Below, one piece after another: positions 26,001 to 34,075 of a stretch of 64,000 bases of DNA. This DNA is from AP-15 sp963738185. Its GTDB lineage: Bacteria > Pseudomonadota > Alphaproteobacteria > ATCC43930 > CGMCC-115725. The position numbers and the translations under genes are program-made. The DNA lies in contig CAVTVA010000003.1 in the NCBI GenBank assembly GCA_963738185.1, positions 2,170,001-2,234,000 of the forward strand, written 5' to 3'. The notes under the pieces are model-generated. The model saw nothing but the letters and a program-made list of their open reading frames with translations, ran no database searches and was not told the DNA's origin. How positions within the stretch are numbered: position 1 is the stretch's first letter; each line of letters opens with the position of its first letter.

Positions 26001-26615
26001 CTGTTGCTGCGCTTCTGGGACCCGAATGCCGGGCATATCCTAATCGACGGGGTCGATCTGCGCGAGTTCGAGCTCGACCATTTGCGCAGGAGGGTCTCCT
26101 TGGTGTCGCAGGACACTTATCTGTTCAACGACACCCTGCGCGCCAATGTGGCGCTGGCCCGGCCCGAGGCCGACGAGGCAGCAATCCATCGCGCGCTTGA
26201 GCAGGCGGCGCTGGCCGAATTTGTCGCGAGCCTGCCCGAGGGGCTCGACACCCCGGTCGGCGAGCGCGGCGTCCAGCTGTCGGGCGGGCAGCGCCAGCGG
26301 GTGGCGATCGCCCGCGCCTTTTTGAAAAATGCGCCGACCCTGGTGCTCGACGAGGCGACCTCGCATCTGGACGCGGTCAGCGAGGCGCAGGTGAGGGGCG
26401 CGCTCGACGCCTTGATGCGCGACCGCACCACGATCGTCATCGCCCACCGGCTCTCAACCGTGCGCAACGCGGACCTCTTGGCGGTGCTCGACCATGGGCG
26501 CCTGATCGAGACCGGCAGCCACGCCGAGCTGATCGCCCAGGGCGGCCTCTACACCCGATTGATCCGCCACCAGCTCGAAGGCGCGCGCCAACCGCTCCGC
26601 GCCGCCGGCGATTAG
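23013..26615 (+). CDS. Fused double ABC exporter, CydD-CydC-like
   Basis: This 1200-residue protein contains two complete exporter halves, each a six-helix membrane domain followed by a nucleotide-binding domain. The first NBD has G-P-S-G-S-G-K-S-S, L-L-S-G-G-Q-R-Q-R and I-L-I-L-D-E-A. The second has G-P-S-G-A-G-K-T-T, Q-L-S-G-G-Q-R-Q-R and L-V-L-D-E-A-T. The first membrane domain resembles CydD (F-L-D-G-V-Q-G-L-P-T-L-K-A-F-G) and the second CydC. CydDC exports glutathione or cysteine to the periplasm for cytochrome bd assembly, normally as two separate proteins. No bd oxidase genes are here, so the cargo is uncertain. The ATG at 23013 is preferred over one 39 bases upstream. The stop codon overlaps that of the convergent CoA transferase. 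Confidence 0.85.
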   Translation: MYFDRRLWELTRGLRGWIAFAIALGLLASVVGIARFVLLGILLAHVFKGAGLLAVAIPALGVAAAVLLRGSIEHHRAMVSHRTATRVQEELRGRLYDKIAALGPAWFAGERTGGVMLSIVDGVEQLQSFFGQYVPQLSIAVLTPVAIFAFIAFWDLPVATVMLVAALVTLIAPTVFLQIERRTSQGRQEALKAFGSEFLDGVQGLPTLKAFGQSRAFGRRLAVKARALCDSTLRVLSTSVMTRGITDCGVAIGAAAALALGVWRVSHGLMSIEALLIVLMAGTEVFRPLRDLRMVLHQGMVGQSAAAGINALLAAEPLVPPYPAELAPTPAALLPTIAFEEVHFAYPGGRGPAHDGLSFAVRAGEKIGIVGPSGSGKSSIARLLLRLFDPQQGRVLIGGRDLRALDPEAVRRMIAVVHQDTYLFHGTVEENLRLGRPEADQAELDAAARDANALEFIAALPQGWQTIIGERGVLLSGGQRQRLAIARALLRDAPILILDEALSSVDTENEAVIQQALDRLAAGRTTLVLAHRLSSVIGADRILVLDHGRVVETGGHAELIRRNGPYRRLMGAQAEEREGDVALADDSAVPDAAGERRQIEAAAETAPSELAGEAASVGWAATLGTLVEIIKPWRRRFAIVVGAGITRVAAFIGVGVVSALAVAAVKTGSPFGYLLILLALAAPLAGLLHWLESWLAHDIAYRLLAEMRIALFEKLDTLAPAYLMRRRSGDLIALASQDVETVEYFFAHTVAPALVAVLVPATVLIVLAVAAWPVALALLPFVLFAALAPVMTRARIDRLGGEAREALGLLGAYVTETIQGLADLVAFQAVAGRRRGFMELVRGYQQIRLELLRDLSAQTARLETVTGLGGLAVAVVGARLAAEHHLAPTMLPLLILIALSSFLPISEIAQVSRQLADTIASTRRLHAVHRVAPSVVDGPLRPPEPKGGSAICFEGASFTYPGARRAALSDIRLEVPAGATLALVGPSGAGKTTIANLLLRFWDPNAGHILIDGVDLREFELDHLRRRVSLVSQDTYLFNDTLRANVALARPEADEAAIHRALEQAALAEFVASLPEGLDTPVGERGVQLSGGQRQRVAIARAFLKNAPTLVLDEATSHLDAVSEAQVRGALDALMRDRTTIVIAHRLSTVRNADLLAVLDHGRLIETGSHAELIAQGGLYTRLIRHQLEGARQPLRAAGD

Positions 26616-27820
26616 ATCACGTTGCGGTCGCGCAGCTGGCGGATTTCGTCGGGCGAGTAGCCGGCCAGCGCCTCGAGCACATCTTCGGTGTGCTCGCCTT
26701 TGAGCGGCGCGCGCCGAGCCTGAACCGGCGAGTTCGACAGCCGCAGCGGGCAGCCGACCATCGCGAACCGGCCGCGGGTCGGATGATCGAGGTCGAACAC
26801 CGTGCCGCGCTCGCGCAAATGCGGATCGGCCAGCACCTCGGCGGTGTCGAGCACCTTGCCGCATGGTATCCCCCGCTCGGCAAAAGCCTTCATGACCTCG
26901 TGCTTGTCGCGCGCGCGGGTCCAGCCCTCGATCGCCTCGGTCAGCTCGGCGCCATGCCGGGCGCGCGCCGCCGCGGTCGCAAAACGCTCGTCGGTCTTGA
27001 GCTCGGGTCGGCCGATGACCTCGGCGGCGGCCGCGAACATCTCGGGATTGTCGGGCGGCACGGTCATATAGACGTACTCGTTCGACCCGCCGCCGGCGCA
27101 GCGCACCAGATCGGACCAGCCGCCGGTCGCCGAGCGGTTGCCGGTGCGGCCGAGCGGCTCGCCGGTGGCCAAGGTCCCGGTGTACTTGACCCTGGTCAGG
27201 TTTAAGACCGCCTCCTGCATCGCCACCTCGACCAATTGGCCGCGCCCGGTCCGGCCGCGCTGCACCAGCGCCGCCAAGATCGCGATCGCCAGATGCATGC
27301 CGGTGCCGGAATCACCGATATTGGCGCCGTTGACCAGCGGCGGGCCATCCGCTTCGCCGGTGACGCTCATCGCCCCCGAGGTCGCCTGCGCCACCGGCTC
27401 AAAGCATTTGAAGCCGCTGTAGGGGCCGTAGGAGCCAAAGCCTTTGACCGAGGCGAAGATCGCCCGCGGGTTCAGCTCGTGGACCGCCTCCCAGCCGAGG
27501 CCGAGCCGCTCCATGACGCCCGGCCCCAGATTTTCGGCGACGACGTCGCATTTGGCGATCAGCCGGCGGGCGATCTCCCGGCCGTCCTCGGTCTTCAGAT
27601 CGAGCACGGTGCTGCGCTTCGAGCTGTTGAGCAGCAGAAAGAAAAAGCTGTCGAGGCTCGGATTGTCCATGTTCCACAGCCGGCGCGCGCGGTCGCCATG
27701 CGGCGGCCGCTCGATCTTGATCACGTCGGCGCCGAGCCAGGCCAGCATCTGGGTGCAGGAGGGCCCGGCCTGGTCGTGGGTGAAGTCGATGACGCGAATG
27801 CCGTCGAGCGCCTGGCTCAT
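26612..27820 (-). CDS. CaiB/BaiF-family CoA transferase (formyl-CoA transferase-like)
   Basis: This 402-residue class III CoA transferase moves CoA between an acyl-CoA and a carboxylic acid. The N-terminus (L-D-G-I-R-V-I-D-F-T-H, then G-P-S-C-T-Q-M-L-A-W-L-G-A-D-V-I-K-I-E) is the CoA-binding part. The catalytic Asp is D170 in G-A-N-I-G-D-S-G-T-G, the position of Asp169 in formyl-CoA:oxalate CoA-transferase. The start chosen gives the family's usual N-terminus; a frame 15 codons longer exists. No oxalyl-CoA decarboxylase or acyl-CoA ligase is adjacent, so the substrate is open. The 3' end overlaps the ABC exporter by four bases (TTAG). Confidence 0.88.
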   Translation of the reverse strand: MSQALDGIRVIDFTHDQAGPSCTQMLAWLGADVIKIERPPHGDRARRLWNMDNPSLDSFFFLLLNSSKRSTVLDLKTEDGREIARRLIAKCDVVAENLGPGVMERLGLGWEAVHELNPRAIFASVKGFGSYGPYSGFKCFEPVAQATSGAMSVTGEADGPPLVNGANIGDSGTGMHLAIAILAALVQRGRTGRGQLVEVAMQEAVLNLTRVKYTGTLATGEPLGRTGNRSATGGWSDLVRCAGGGSNEYVYMTVPPDNPEMFAAAAEVIGRPELKTDERFATAAARARHGAELTEAIEGWTRARDKHEVMKAFAERGIPCGKVLDTAEVLADPHLRERGTVFDLDHPTRGRFAMVGCPLRLSNSPVQARRAPLKGEHTEDVLEALAGYSPDEIRQLRDRNVI

Positions 27821-28028
27821 CTCGATCTCCTCTGTTGCTGGCCCGATTAGCGCACCCGCCGTCATCGCCGCGCAAGCCCGAATCGAGGAGCGGCTTCGGC
27901 TTCGTCAACCACGTGCCGGGATGCTCGGCCCGGCCGCCGGCGTCTCAACCGCAAAGCAACGCGCTTGCCACGGAAATTTCTAGGGTGAGGCGAGAACCCG
28001 GCGCGGCAATCTACGTTAGCGCAGGGCA

Positions 28029-28175
28029 ATGAACGATTCCATCGAGCGGCTTTACAGAGCGCATTCCCCCGATCGCCGCAGCGTGGCCGACCGCGAATGG
28101 CCGCAGCGTGGCGCGATCCGCCCCATTTTCCCACCCGTCGATCCCGAAGCGGCGCGGGGCGAGCTCGGCGTATGA
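28029..28175 (+). CDS. Possible small ORF of 48 residues
   Basis: The 477-bp gap between the CoA transferase and deaminase starts holds one short open frame starting ATG-AAC-GAT and preceded by GCAGGG. The product is charged, with a W-P-Q-R-G-A-I-R-P-I-F-P-P segment, and has no recognised domain. It could equally be chance in GC-rich DNA. The rest of the gap shows nothing I can name. Confidence 0.2.
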   Translation: MNDSIERLYRAHSPDRRSVADREWPQRGAIRPIFPPVDPEAARGELGV

Positions 28176-28297
28176 CGGCTAGATTTCGTCTGGCTGCGGC
28201 CTTCCGCACCAGAGCAACCGCATGTCATGGATCTGCCATGCGCGCGGGGTCAGCCGATCCCGGGCCGATCGGACGCGACAAATGCAGCGCTCCGGCG

Positions 28298-28951
28298 ATG
28301 GACACCTCACGCGAGGCAACCGACGAGGCGATGATGGCGCGCTGCATCGAGCTGTCGCGCCTCGCCGCGAGCAAAGGCGAATATCCGTTCGGCACAGTCA
28401 TCGCGCTTAACGGGCACATCGTGGCGGAAGGGATCAACAGCACCAACCGCGACGGCGACGTGACCCGTCACGCCGAAATCATCGCCCTCTCGCAGGCGCA
28501 GAAATCGATCGGTCGCGAGCAGCTGCGCCGCTATACGCTCTATACCAACATCGAGCCCTGCGCGATGTGCTCGTACTGCATTCGCGAGGCCTGGGTCAGC
28601 CGCGTGGTCTATGCTCTCGGCTCTCCGGTGATGGGCGGCCTGTCGAAATGGAACATTCTGCGCGACGACGGCATGTCGGACCGCATCCCCGAGATTTTCG
28701 GCGCCGTGCCGGAGGTGGTCAGCGGGGTGCTGCTGCGCGACGCCCAGCAGGCCTGGCGCGATTGGAGCCCGTTCGCCTGGGAGATGATCAAGCTGCGCGG
28801 ATTGCTGACCGCACCCGGCACCGAGCCGGGCGGCGTTCGGGTGCAGCCCGCGCACGGCCGCTCGCTATGGCATTCGCTGCAAATCCTGTTTATGCGCAGC
28901 GGCCAGTCGCGACATCGAGCCCGGCGCGCGCTGGCGCCGCCCGAGGACTGA
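28298..28951 (+). CDS. Nucleoside/cytidine-type zinc deaminase
   Basis: This 217-residue member of the CDA/TadA superfamily shows the zinc and catalytic motifs: R-H-A-E (His ligand and proton-shuttle Glu) near residue 54, and P-C-A-M-C-S-Y-C near residue 87, whose P-C-x-x-C cysteines bind zinc. The fold core spans about residues 10-150. A C-terminal extension of some 60 residues follows and is basic at the end. The substrate may be a free base or nucleoside (guanine, cytosine, adenosine) or tRNA. TadA normally ends earlier, which argues for a free nucleoside or base. I chose the ATG giving M-D-T-S-R-E; upstream in-frame starts exist. A methyltransferase gene follows after 29 bases. Confidence 0.85.
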   Translation: MDTSREATDEAMMARCIELSRLAASKGEYPFGTVIALNGHIVAEGINSTNRDGDVTRHAEIIALSQAQKSIGREQLRRYTLYTNIEPCAMCSYCIREAWVSRVVYALGSPVMGGLSKWNILRDDGMSDRIPEIFGAVPEVVSGVLLRDAQQAWRDWSPFAWEMIKLRGLLTAPGTEPGGVRVQPAHGRSLWHSLQILFMRSGQSRHRARRALAPPED

Positions 28952-28980
28952 TCAGCCGGCCGGCACCCCAGGAGCATGCA

Positions 28981-29763
28981 ATGGCCGATCATATGTCTCA
29001 CATGTCGCGTGTCGGCGCGATCGGCGCGACCGCGGCCGGCCCGGCGGCAAACGCTCTCGGTCGCCGAGCGCGGCCGCACGGCCCTGTGCGCCGCCTGCTG
29101 CGCCGCTCCATTCACTTCCTGGCCTATCATTTTGTTCTGAGCCGTCGGCGCACCAGGGTCACGCGGGTTGCCGGGTTTCGGCTGACGGTGCGCCCGACAG
29201 TGTTTCATCCGCGCTATTTTCTTAGCAGCGAGTGCTTTGCCGAGTTCATCAGCCATCTCGATCTGAGCGGCCAGCGCGTCCTCGATGTCGGCACCGGATC
29301 GGGCATCCTCGCGCTGGCCGCGGCGCGCGCCGGCGCCGCGAACGTCATCGCCGCCGACATAAACCCAAATGCCGCGCTCGCCGCCGCCGACAACGCGCGC
29401 GACAACGGCCTTGGCCAGTGCGTCAGCGGCCTGTGCTGCAACTTGCTGTCGGCGCTCGCCCCGCGCCCATTGTTCGACGTGATCCTGTCGAGCCCGCCCA
29501 AGCATGCCGGCGAGCCGCGCGACCTTGCCGATCGCGGCTGGCATGCCGGCCCGGCCTATCGCGATGTGGCCGCCTTGTTCGACCAATCGCGCCAGCGCTT
29601 GAAGCCCGCAGGGCGGCTCTTTGTCATGGTTTCCTCGGATACCGACCTCAGTCTGTTCGCTGGTCTGATCGACCGGGCCGGGTTCAGCGCGCGCCTGGTC
29701 CACGAGCGCTCGATCCTGATCGAGTTTTTTATAATCTACGAATTGCGCGTCGCGGCGCAGTGA
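28981..29763 (+). CDS. Class I methyltransferase, small (MTS) domain
   Basis: This 260-residue SAM-dependent methyltransferase has motif I V-L-D-V-G-T-G-S-G-I-L-A near residue 98, an acidic A-A-D-I-N-P motif and S-S-P-P-K-H at the position of the N-P-P-Y catalytic motif of PrmC/HemK-like and RsmC-like enzymes. The first 45 residues are Arg- and Ala-rich, with no clear membrane segment. The altered motif IV (S-P-P-K instead of N-P-P-Y) suggests a substrate other than the glutamine of release factors. The gene follows the deaminase closely and is probably co-transcribed. Confidence 0.8.
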   Translation: MADHMSHMSRVGAIGATAAGPAANALGRRARPHGPVRRLLRRSIHFLAYHFVLSRRRTRVTRVAGFRLTVRPTVFHPRYFLSSECFAEFISHLDLSGQRVLDVGTGSGILALAAARAGAANVIAADINPNAALAAADNARDNGLGQCVSGLCCNLLSALAPRPLFDVILSSPPKHAGEPRDLADRGWHAGPAYRDVAALFDQSRQRLKPAGRLFVMVSSDTDLSLFAGLIDRAGFSARLVHERSILIEFFIIYELRVAAQ

Positions 29764-29854
29764 AAAACCTTGGCGAATGTCGGTAGCGCGTGAAGATGTC
29801 AGTCTATCATAGCGCATCATATGTCCGCTGCTGTGGTTGCTGGGCCTGTGGGGT

Positions 29855-29881
29855 TGTGGGCAACGCGCAGCGTTGTCCACA
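29855..29881. repeat. Near-perfect inverted repeat next to the truncated transposase
   Basis: TGTGGGCAACGC and GCGTTGTCCACA are separated by three bases, with 11 of 12 positions pairing. It sits 31 bases beyond the transposase stop codon and is the best candidate for the terminal region of that element, or for a transcription terminator. No matching copy was found on the other side of the transposase. Confidence 0.5.
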
Positions 29882-29911
29882 AATCCATCAGGTCCGGACC
29901 GCCGAGCGGAG

Positions 29912-30912
29912 TTAAGCGGCCCGCGAGACATCGATCGGCTTGCCGTTTGGGTCGAACCGCGCCAGGCAGCTCGGCCCATGGAAGAGGGCGAGCCGGCCGC
30001 CGGGGTATTGATGCACGCGCACGGTGGACTTGACGTAGTGATGGCGATGGCGCTGCGGCGGGATTTGCAGCGCGTTCCACAGGACGCAATTGTCGCGGCC
30101 GACCTGGCGGCTTTCCTGGAGGCACAAGATGTCCTCGAGCGGCCGGCCGGCATAGGGGATGAAGGCCGAGCCTTCCGCGGCGGCGGGCACCGCGAAGCGG
30201 GCGTTGTAGTCGGGCACGAACGCCTCCTCGAGGTAGCGGTTGGCGGCCTCGAGCGTGACGATCCCGGCTAGGCGCAGCTCGGGCGGCAGCCGCATCTGCA
30301 ACGTGCCGAAGACCCGCTCCATGCGGCCGCGCGCCTCGGGCGAGTAGGACGGGATGTGGGTGATGCCGAGCTGCGCCAAGGCCCGGCCGATCTGGGTGGG
30401 CTTCGACTTGTCGACCGTGCCGCCGGCCTTGGGCGTGTAGAAGTAATGCGAGCCGCGGTCGGTGTAGAAGGCCCGAAACAGGCCGTGCCCGGCGATCGTC
30501 TCGGCGAGCCCCTGAAAGCTCGACATCGTGCCCTCTTCCTCGACCAGGATCGCCGAGTAGATCGCGCCGGTTGCATCGTCGAGCGTGACGACGAGATCGA
30601 GATCGCGGTTGAGCGCGCCGACCCAGCGATGGGTCGAGCCGTCCTGGAACAGCAGCATGCCCGGAAGCGGCCGGCGCTCGCGCTTCTGGCGATGGGTGCC
30701 GCCGCGCCGCTTCTGCGGCGCCACCAGCCCGGCCGTTGCAAGCTCAACCGCGTCACCGTGTAACCCAATTTGTAGTCGTGTCGCTTTTGCAGCTGCTCGT
30801 GAAAATGCTTCACCGTGAAATCGCGGTAGCGTTCCTGATAGAGGATCTGCACGCGGCTGAGCTCGGCCGCCGGCGCCCGGCGCGGCGAGAGCTTGCCAAG
30901 CCTCTCCGCCAT
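29912..30912 (-). pseudogene. Transposase remnant, ISNCY-like (DDE), 5'-truncated and frameshifted
   Basis: The catalytic core is intact in one frame (29912-30724): D in Q-D-G-S-T-H-R-W, D in Y-T-D-R-G-S-H-Y and E in R-G-R-M-E-R-V-F, the DDE triad of an RNase H-like integrase. Upstream, A-E-L-S-R-V-Q-I-L-Y-Q-E-R-Y and K-H-F-H-E-Q-L belong to the same protein in another frame (30735-30912). One missing base in the A-run at about 30736 accounts for the shift. The N-terminal helix-turn-helix half expected for the family is absent: recognisable sequence stops near 30912, just before the DUF488 gene. It is therefore an immobile fragment. Confidence 0.8.
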
Positions 30913-30975
30913 GGTGTTCGCAAATGCGCGAAACGGCGCGAAGCCGCCAGGTGTTGCTCGTCTTGGAGGCTCTTT

Positions 30976-31371
30976 ATGGCGATGGCGATGGCCCAACTCG
31001 ACATCAGGCTCAAGCGGGCTTACGAGCCGCCCACCGCGAGCGACGGCACGCGCGTGCTGATCGACCGTCTGTGGCCGCGCGGAGTGGCCAAAGCGAAGGC
31101 GGCTGTCGATCACTGGTTTCGCGATCTCGCGCCAAGCACCGAGTTGCGGCGTTGGTTTCACCACGATCCCGCTCTGTGGGACGAGTTCCAGCGGCGCTAC
31201 ACGAGTGAGCTCGACCGCCTTCCCGAGCGGCTCGACGACTTGCTGCGGCTGGCCAATGCGGGGCCGCTGACGCTCGTCTACGGAGCTCGCGACGAACAGC
31301 ACAACGATGCGGTGGTGCTGCGGGGCGTTCTGCTCGACCGCGCGCGGCGCCTGCCGTCCCGTTCTTTTTGA
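30976..31371 (+). CDS. DUF488 family protein (YeaO-like)
   Basis: This 131-residue protein of the DUF488/YeaO family has unknown biochemical function. The diagnostic N-terminal sequence I-R-L-K-R-A-Y-E-P-P, L-I-D-R-L-W-P-R-G, and the conserved W-F-R-D-L-A-P-S segment are present, along with a C-terminal L-T-L-V-Y-G-A-R-D. Length is normal for the family. GGAGG lies 10 bases upstream of the ATG. The truncated transposase ends directly upstream on the other strand, so insertion may have replaced its original promoter region. Confidence 0.85.
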   Translation: MAMAMAQLDIRLKRAYEPPTASDGTRVLIDRLWPRGVAKAKAAVDHWFRDLAPSTELRRWFHHDPALWDEFQRRYTSELDRLPERLDDLLRLANAGPLTLVYGARDEQHNDAVVLRGVLLDRARRLPSRSF

Positions 31372-31409
31372 TGTGAGCCCATTGCTGATAAGCCCCGGTC
31401 GGCGACGCC

Positions 31410-31685
31410 CTAGCCGCGGTCTTCCTCCGGGGTCCACGTGGTCAGCGACAGCGCGTGCACGCGGGTCGCCAACTCCTCGGCAAGTGCCTCGTACACGAGA
31501 CGTTGGCGCGCCACTCGGCCCTGCCCGGCAAAGGCGGCGGAGACAATGCTGACCGCAAAATGCGTCTCGCCCTCGGGCTGCGCGCCGGAGTGCCCGGCGT
31601 GACGATGCGACTCGTCGACGATGTCGAGCCGGCTCGGGGCAAATCGCTCGGTCAGCTTGCGGCGGATCGCGGCGGCGACGGACAT
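31410..31685 (-). CDS. BolA family protein
   Basis: This 91-residue BolA-like protein shows the class II KH-like fold. R-L-D-I-V-D-E-S-H-R-H-A-G-H carries the conserved His-rich loop, followed by H-F-A-V-S-I-V-S and a C-terminal H-A-L-S-L-T-T-W-T-P. BolA proteins bind [2Fe-2S] clusters with monothiol glutaredoxins and affect iron homeostasis and morphology. The start lies inside the 3' end of the upstream phosphatase gene (34-base overlap). Confidence 0.9.
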   Translation of the reverse strand: MSVAAAIRRKLTERFAPSRLDIVDESHRHAGHSGAQPEGETHFAVSIVSAAFAGQGRVARQRLVYEALAEELATRVHALSLTTWTPEEDRG

Positions 31686-32377
31686 GACTTTGCCTCGGGT
31701 TCTCGCGAAGCGGCGACGGTGAGGAAGCGGCCGAGATCGTCGATGATATGGTGGATGTGGTCGCCCTCGGCGCCGGCGGCGGCCCAGTCGATCGTGCCGC
31801 GCACCCAGCCGGTGGTCATGCCGAGGGCGGCCGCCGGAACCAGGTTCTTGGCCATGTCCTCGACCATCAGCGCGGTTTCCGGAACAACCTCGTAGCGACG
31901 CAGCAGCTCATGATAGCCGGCGAGCGCCGGCTTTGGGTCGAACCCGGCCATCGCGATATCGACGATGCCGCAAAACGCGCCGGCGATGCCGAGATGGTCG
32001 AGCAGCCGCTCGGCATGGGCGACCGAGCCGTTGGTGTGGACGATTTTGCGGCCGGGCAGTGCCGCCAGCGCCGCGACCAGCGCCGGATCGGCCGGCACGC
32101 AGGCCAGATCGACATCATGGACATAGGCCATGAATTCGTGCGGATCGATCCTATCGACGATCATCAGCCCGCGCATCGTCGTCCCATGCTCGCGGAAATA
32201 GGTCTTCTGGCGGACGAGCGCCGCTTCCGGCGACAGGCCGAGGCGCAATGCGATGAAGCTCTGCATCCGCGCGTGGATCTGGTCGAAGAGGCGGCAGGAG
32301 GCGGGGTAGAGCGTGTTGTCGAGATCGAAGATCCAGGTCTCGATCCGGTCGAGCGGGCAACCGCGCAGTGCGGGCAT
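31652..32377 (-). CDS. HAD-family pyrimidine 5'-nucleotidase-like hydrolase
   Basis: This 241-residue haloacid-dehalogenase-like hydrolase is of the SDT1/pyrimidine 5'-nucleotidase type. Motif I is F-D-L-D-N-T-L-Y-P near residue 17, motif II is H-T-N-G-S near residue 114, and motif III/IV includes K-P and V-E-D-M-A-K-N-L near residue 172. The D-N-T-L-Y-P signature and the helical cap are characteristic. It lies between argB (11-base gap) and bolA, a common arrangement in alphaproteobacteria, and is probably co-transcribed with argB. Confidence 0.88.
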   Translation of the reverse strand: MPALRGCPLDRIETWIFDLDNTLYPASCRLFDQIHARMQSFIALRLGLSPEAALVRQKTYFREHGTTMRGLMIVDRIDPHEFMAYVHDVDLACVPADPALVAALAALPGRKIVHTNGSVAHAERLLDHLGIAGAFCGIVDIAMAGFDPKPALAGYHELLRRYEVVPETALMVEDMAKNLVPAAALGMTTGWVRGTIDWAAAGAEGDHIHHIIDDLGRFLTVAASREPEAKSCPSPPRSAAS

Positions 32378-32388
32378 CGCGCGAACCC

Positions 32389-33321
32389 TCAGCCGGCCCG
32401 GATCAGGGTGCCGGCGCCCGACGCATCGGTGAACAGCTCGAGCAGGATCGCGTGCGGCACCCGCCCGTCGAGGATCACCGCTGCCTCGGCGCCGCCGGCG
32501 ACCGCATCGAGGCAGGTCTCGACTTTGGGGATCATGCCGCCATGGATGACCCCGTCGGCGATCATTTGCCGCGCGGCGCTGGCCGTGATCTCCGAGACCA
32601 GCCGCTGGTCGGCGTCGAGCACGCCGGCGACATCGGTCAGCAGCAACAGCCGCGTCGCCTTGACCGCGGCGGCGACCGCGCCCGCGACCGTGTCGGCATT
32701 GATGTTGTAGGTCTCGCCGGCGGCGCCGACGCCGATCGGGGCGATGACCGGGATGATGTCCGATTGGCGGAAGGTGTCGAGCACGCCGGCGGCCACATGT
32801 CGCGGCTCGCCGACAAAGCCGAGATCGATCGCGATGCGGACGCCGGCTTCAACCTTGCTGCGCAGCAGCTTTTTCGCCTCGATCAGCCCGCCGTCTTTGC
32901 CGGTCAGCCCGATAGCACAACCGCCCTCTGCGTTGATCGCCGCGACCAAGCCTTTGTTGATCGTGCCGGCGAGGACCATCTCGACCACTTCCATCGTCTC
33001 GCGGTCGGTGACCCTGAGCCCGTCGACAAAGCGGCTCTCGATGCCCAGGCGTTCGAGCATCTGGCCGATCTGCGGCCCGCCGCCATGCACAACGATCGGG
33101 TTGATGCCGACCTGCTTTAAGAGCACGACGTCGCGGGCGAACGAATCGCCGCCCCCTCCCGTTTCCTGGCCGCCCATCGCGTGGCCGCCATATTTGACGA
33201 CCAAGGTATGGCCGGCATAGCGCCGCATATAGGGCAGCGCCTCGGCCAGCACCGCGGCCTTGGCGCGGGGGTCGAGGGCAGCGCCGGCCGCGCGTGACAG
33301 GGGGTCGAAGGTAGGGTTCAT
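32389..33321 (-). CDS. argB: Acetylglutamate kinase
   Basis: This 310-residue amino-acid kinase phosphorylates N-acetyl-L-glutamate in the second step of arginine synthesis. K-Y-G-G-H-A-M-G near residue 45 is the phosphate-binding Lys-Gly-Gly motif, and V-H-G-G-G-P-Q-I near residue 80 is the second Gly-rich loop. The N-acetylglutamate-binding N-A-D-T-V-A-G and the nucleotide-binding L-T-D-V-A-G-V segments follow. The ATG chosen gives M-N-P-T-F-D-P; the open frame extends further upstream but without homology. It sits at the end of the rpmH-yidC-engB cluster, as in many alphaproteobacteria. Confidence 0.95.
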   Translation of the reverse strand: MNPTFDPLSRAAGAALDPRAKAAVLAEALPYMRRYAGHTLVVKYGGHAMGGQETGGGGDSFARDVVLLKQVGINPIVVHGGGPQIGQMLERLGIESRFVDGLRVTDRETMEVVEMVLAGTINKGLVAAINAEGGCAIGLTGKDGGLIEAKKLLRSKVEAGVRIAIDLGFVGEPRHVAAGVLDTFRQSDIIPVIAPIGVGAAGETYNINADTVAGAVAAAVKATRLLLLTDVAGVLDADQRLVSEITASAARQMIADGVIHGGMIPKVETCLDAVAGGAEAAVILDGRVPHAILLELFTDASGAGTLIRAG

Positions 33322-33343
33322 CGCGCGCCTCACTCTAGCTCGG

Positions 33344-34060
33344 TTATTTGCCGGCCGCTGCGGCCGCAGCCCCGACGCCGGCAGCCTCGGCGCCGGACGG
33401 GGCAAAGCTGACCAGGGTGGCGCGCAACGCCTCGATGCCGCGGCGCTCTTCGGCGCTGGTCAGGTGGAGTTCGGGATGCGCCGCGGTGTGCGAAGCCAGT
33501 TCGGCGGCGACCCGTTCGGCAACCTCGGCGAGCGCCAGCGGGCCGAGCTTGTCGGTCTTGGTCAGCACGGCCTGGTAGGAAACCGCGGCGCGGTCGAGCA
33601 TGTCCAAGAGCGGCCGGTCGATCTCCTTGATGCCGTGACGGGCGTCGATCAACAGGCAGACCCGCCGCAGCCCGGCCCGGCTCTGCAAATAGCGACGCAC
33701 CAGACCGGTCCAACGCTTGATCGCAGCTTTCGACGCCTCGGCATAGCCGTAGCCCGGCAGGTCCACCAGCATCAGCTCGCCGCCAAGGTCGAAGAAATTG
33801 ATCTGCCGGGTGCGGCCGGGCGTGTTCGAAATCCGAGCCAGCACCCGACGCCCGGTCAGCGCGTTGACCAGGCTCGACTTGCCGACATTGGAGCGGCCGG
33901 CAAAGGCGATTTCAGGCAAGCTCTCGGGCGGCAGCGCCGCAGGCTCGGCGGCGCCGGCGATGAAGCGGGCTTCGTGGGCGAACAGGCGCCGCCCGGCTGC
34001 GACCATTTCGGGATCCAGGGCGCGCGGCGGAAACAGATCGGCCGCCGTGTCCACCGCCAT
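33344..34060 (-). CDS. engB: Ribosome biogenesis GTPase YihA/YsxC (EngB)
   Basis: This 238-residue EngB-type GTPase is needed for large-subunit assembly in relatives. G1 is G-R-S-N-V-G-K-S-S near residue 56, G3 is D-L-P-G-Y-G-Y-A, G4 is T-K-T-D-K-L-G, and G5 lies in the T-S-A-E-E segment. The C-terminal 20 residues are low-complexity Ala/Gly. It starts 16 bases after the yidC stop. Confidence 0.93.
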   Translation of the reverse strand: MAVDTAADLFPPRALDPEMVAAGRRLFAHEARFIAGAAEPAALPPESLPEIAFAGRSNVGKSSLVNALTGRRVLARISNTPGRTRQINFFDLGGELMLVDLPGYGYAEASKAAIKRWTGLVRRYLQSRAGLRRVCLLIDARHGIKEIDRPLLDMLDRAAVSYQAVLTKTDKLGPLALAEVAERVAAELASHTAAHPELHLTSAEERRGIEALRATLVSFAPSGAEAAGVGAAAAAAGK

Positions 34061-34075
34061 CGCCAGCGCGCTCGC

